NCBI GenBank assembly: GCA_020832965.1
Contig: JAJHRM010000175.1
Coordinates: forward strand, 1 to 5,664
Direction: 5' to 3'
Origin: Thermofilum sp.
GTDB taxonomy: Archaea > Thermoproteota > Thermoprotei > Thermofilales > Thermofilaceae
DNA length: 5,664 nt
Shown: piece after piece, positions 4,015 to 5,664 of the stretch
Position numbering within the stretch: the first letter of the stretch is position 1
How the letters are laid out: each line of letters starts with the position of its first letter
Notes under the pieces: generated by a model
Databases searched by the model: none
What the model saw: the letters and a program-made list of their open reading frames with translations, nothing else
What the model was told of the DNA's origin: nothing
Made by a program: the position numbers and the translations under genes

Positions 4015-5604
4015 ATGTCTGAAGGGAAGATATACGTCCCCGACACGTCTGCGATACTTAGCGGCGTGTTCCGAGAGCATATACTAGAAGGGAAAGTGTC
4101 TGGGAAGATTGTTGTCCCAGCGTACCTACTGAACTATTTCGAGGAGCAGGCCCGTAAGGGTAGCAGTATTGGGTATAGTGGGGTCCGCGAGCTTAGCTTG
4201 TTGAAGGAGGCAGTCGAGTCCCTGCCCGAGGTTGTCGAGCTGGAGTATGTTAGCGAGTTGCCCAGCTCTGCTAGGGGTCAGCGCGACTTGAGTCCCGACC
4301 TCGTGTCGCGGCTGGCCGCCCTGGAGGTTGACGGGGTTCTTGTAACGTGTGACGAGCTGTCTGCGACTGTTGCTAGGTCTATGGGTGTCAAGGTGTGGGT
4401 TCTTCCTCCCAGGGGGGAGAAGGAGTTCTTCCTTGAGAAGTTTTTTGGACCCGACGTTATGAGTATACATTTGAAGGAGGGCGCCAAGCCGTATGCAAAG
4501 AGGGGTGTTCCTGGGCAGTGGAGCTTTGTTAGTCTGCGGGAGGAGCCCTTGACAAGGGAGGAGCTAGAGGACTACGTGAGGCAGATCTTTGAAGTGGTTA
4601 GGACGAATAGCAGCACCTCCTTCATAGAGTACGAGGGTGTCGGGGTCGTTATCGCACAGCTGGATCTTTACCGTGTTGTTATAACTAAGCCGCCCTTCTC
4701 GGATGGCATAGAGATCACTGTTACAAGGCCTGTCGCTAGACTGCGCTTAGAGGATTACAATTTGCCGAGGAAGTTGCTGGAGAGGCTTGAGAAGCAGGCC
4801 GAGGGTATACTTATTGCTGGCGCGCCAGGCATGGGTAAGACTACGTTTGCTCAGGCCCTGGCGGAGTACTACTACAGGAAGGGCAAAGTTGTGAAGACTA
4901 TCGAGTCGCCTAGGGACATGCATCTGCCAGCGGATATTACTCAGTACTCCAGGAACTATGCTACTTCTGAGGAGATACACGACGTCCTCCTCCTCAGTAG
5001 GCCTGACTATACGTTCTTTGACGAGATGCGAGACACGAGGGACTTTGAGCTCTACGCCGACTTGAGGCTGGCTGGGGTGGGCATGGTTGGAGTTGTACAT
5101 GCCACGTCCCCTATAGATGCCGTCCAGAGATTTATTGGAAGAGTAGAACTTGGAATGATCCCCTCAATAATTGACACAGTCATATATGTCAGATATGGCC
5201 GCGTCGAAAAAGTTTACTCGCTTGAAACAACTGTGAAGATTCCCCACGGACTTAAAGAGGAAGATCTAGCTAGACCTGTAGTTGTCGTGAGAGACTTCCT
5301 GTCCGGGGAGCCAGAGTACGAGCTTTACGTCTTCGGGGAGAGGACTTTCGTCGTTCCAATAAAGCGTGGAAAGCCTGAGAAGATAAGTGTTGAGAATTAT
5401 AAAATGAAGAGTACGCTGGAAAGAGCGCTCCTCAAGATGGTTGGCGACAGTGGATATGAAATTACTATTAATGATGAAAGTGCCGTTGTGACGATTCTGG
5501 TTCCAGTTGACGAGTTTAATTACTTGGCTGGAAAGCCGAGAAGAAAGCTTGAAAGGATAGTTCGTAGGTACGGGTTTAGCCTTGAGTTAAAACCGATCCT
5601 GTGA
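4015..5604 (+). CDS. pina: PINA-like PIN-ATPase-KH protein (Holliday junction ATPase family)
   Basis: 529 residues; the start ATG is chosen from the TATA position. Domains: PIN at about 4-130 (VPDTSAILSG with D10; E43/E44; D95; LVTCDE with D113); linker and small beta domain to about 240; secretion-ATPase/VirB11-like motor at about 245-420 with Walker A GAPGMGKTT (269-277), Walker B FFDEMRD (334-340) and His box VGVVHATSP (H362); C-terminal KH-like domain at about 460-527. This architecture is the archaeal 'PilT family ATPase' group. Its Sulfolobus islandicus member PINA forms a hexamer, promotes Holliday junction branch migration and interacts with Hjc and Hjm; transfer of that role here is by homology. 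PIN ligands look intact. The KH loop reads GKPR (506-509) in place of GxxG. Codon use changes near nucleotide 5120, towards GAA, AGA and GGA. It is transcribed alone from its own promoter. Confidence 0.9.
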   Translation: MSEGKIYVPDTSAILSGVFREHILEGKVSGKIVVPAYLLNYFEEQARKGSSIGYSGVRELSLLKEAVESLPEVVELEYVSELPSSARGQRDLSPDLVSRLAALEVDGVLVTCDELSATVARSMGVKVWVLPPRGEKEFFLEKFFGPDVMSIHLKEGAKPYAKRGVPGQWSFVSLREEPLTREELEDYVRQIFEVVRTNSSTSFIEYEGVGVVIAQLDLYRVVITKPPFSDGIEITVTRPVARLRLEDYNLPRKLLERLEKQAEGILIAGAPGMGKTTFAQALAEYYYRKGKVVKTIESPRDMHLPADITQYSRNYATSEEIHDVLLLSRPDYTFFDEMRDTRDFELYADLRLAGVGMVGVVHATSPIDAVQRFIGRVELGMIPSIIDTVIYVRYGRVEKVYSLETTVKIPHGLKEEDLARPVVVVRDFLSGEPEYELYVFGERTFVVPIKRGKPEKISVENYKMKSTLERALLKMVGDSGYEITINDESAVVTILVPVDEFNYLAGKPRRKLERIVRRYGFSLELKPIL

Positions 5605-5634
5605 TGCGTGCATTAGCGCGCGCTAATGCCGCAT
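5604..5634. repeat. Perfect 20-bp palindrome with extended arms
   Basis: GCATTAGCGC at 5610-5619 is followed directly by its reverse complement at 5620-5629, with no spacer. Skipping T5609, the arms extend by ATGCG (5604-5608) and CGCAT (5630-5634), for a 15-bp stem. The centre is eight bases of alternating GC. It overlaps the stop codon of the PINA-like gene. It could form a cruciform in DNA, a strong hairpin in the mRNA end, or a dimeric protein site. No T-run follows directly, so it is not a textbook terminator. Confidence 0.85.
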
Positions 5635-5646
5635 GCAAGCGATATC

Positions 5647-5654
5647 TTTATTAA
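5647..5654 (+). promoter_or_regulatory. Possible TATA box for a gene beyond the window
   Basis: TTTATTAA follows GCGATATC. It has TATA-like composition and would start a transcript near 5677, outside the window. It overlaps the inner side of the right inverted-repeat arm, so a protein on the repeat could control it. Nothing downstream is visible to confirm this. Confidence 0.25.
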
Positions 5655-5664
5655 TGCATCACAG

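Larger units (their letters stand above)
5599..5664. repeat. 9-bp inverted repeat enclosing a palindrome
   Basis: CTGTGATGC (5599-5607) and GCATCACAG (5656-5664) are exact reverse complements 48 bases apart. The left arm covers the last codon and stop of the PINA-like gene. The right arm ends at the window edge, so the repeat may continue. If a GTGC stretch is skipped in the left copy, the match extends into CATTA. Small palindromes (GCATGC, GATATC, ATTAAT, ATGCAT) fill the space between the central palindrome and the right arm. Confidence 0.65.

Noticed and set aside
4012..4022. GTGATGT followed by CTGA, resembling C and D boxes of a small guide RNA
   Set aside because: The boxes abut with no guide between them, the C box is imperfect, and the site is the start codon region of the PINA-like gene.
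4015..4400. The PIN domain of the large ATPase as the missing toxin partner of the RHH antitoxin
   Set aside because: It is part of a conserved PIN-ATPase-KH architecture, has its own promoter, is separated by about 220 bases, and the family is known for a recombination role without an antitoxin.
4126..5100. Minus-strand open frames inside the PIN-ATPase gene
   Set aside because: They lack recognisable motifs and lie wholly within a gene with clear PIN and Walker motifs on the + strand.
1..5664. CRISPR array, tRNA, rRNA or complete insertion sequence
   Set aside because: No regularly spaced long repeats, no cloverleaf-like sequence and no transposase motifs were seen on either strand; the terminal inverted repeats at 5599-5664 enclose no coding capacity.

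Overview
The window looks like a piece of a hyperthermophilic archaeal chromosome, most likely from the Thermoproteota (crenarchaea). The reasons are a PIN-ATPase-KH gene of the archaeal PINA type, an AbrB/PIN VapBC pair, A+T-rich BRE/TATA promoters placed about 26-30 bases before start codons (leaderless or nearly leaderless mRNAs), frequent TTG/GTG starts, AGG-dominated arginine codons and T-run terminators. I cannot name the genus. All supported genes lie on the + strand.

Layout. (1) 3-296: the 3' end of an unrecognised small protein gene. (2) 389-2321: a two-gene ABC-2 type exporter operon, ATPase then permease, overlapping by 17 bases. (3) 2322-2660: about 340 bases without an intact gene, with possible coding debris and A/T homopolymer runs. 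(4) 2657-3366: a toxin-antitoxin pair, an AbrB-fold antitoxin (vapB) overlapping a PIN ribonuclease toxin (vapC), with its own promoter and a T-rich terminator. (5) 3444-3833: a perfect 7-bp inverted repeat, then a second antitoxin of a different fold (ribbon-helix-helix) with a leaderless promoter. It is followed by what looks like the first codons of a lost toxin gene with its ribosome binding site still in place. (6) 3856-3905: a non-coding stretch with short repeats in exact 10-base steps. (7) 4015-5604: a PINA-like PIN-ATPase-KH protein, a family shown in Sulfolobus islandicus to drive Holliday junction migration. (8) 5599-5664: a perfect 20-bp palindrome inside a 9-bp inverted repeat, immediately after that gene.

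How the parts relate. The ABC genes form one membrane exporter of unknown substrate. The two antitoxin loci look like a small accessory patch between the exporter and the PINA gene; one is intact and the other appears to have lost its toxin. The PINA-like gene has its own promoter and probably belongs to the conserved recombination/repair machinery, not to the toxin-antitoxin patch.

For follow-up I rate highest the palindrome/inverted repeat after the Holliday junction ATPase gene, the toxin remnant after the RHH antitoxin, the 10-base phased repeats, and an abrupt codon-usage change inside the PINA gene near 5120.
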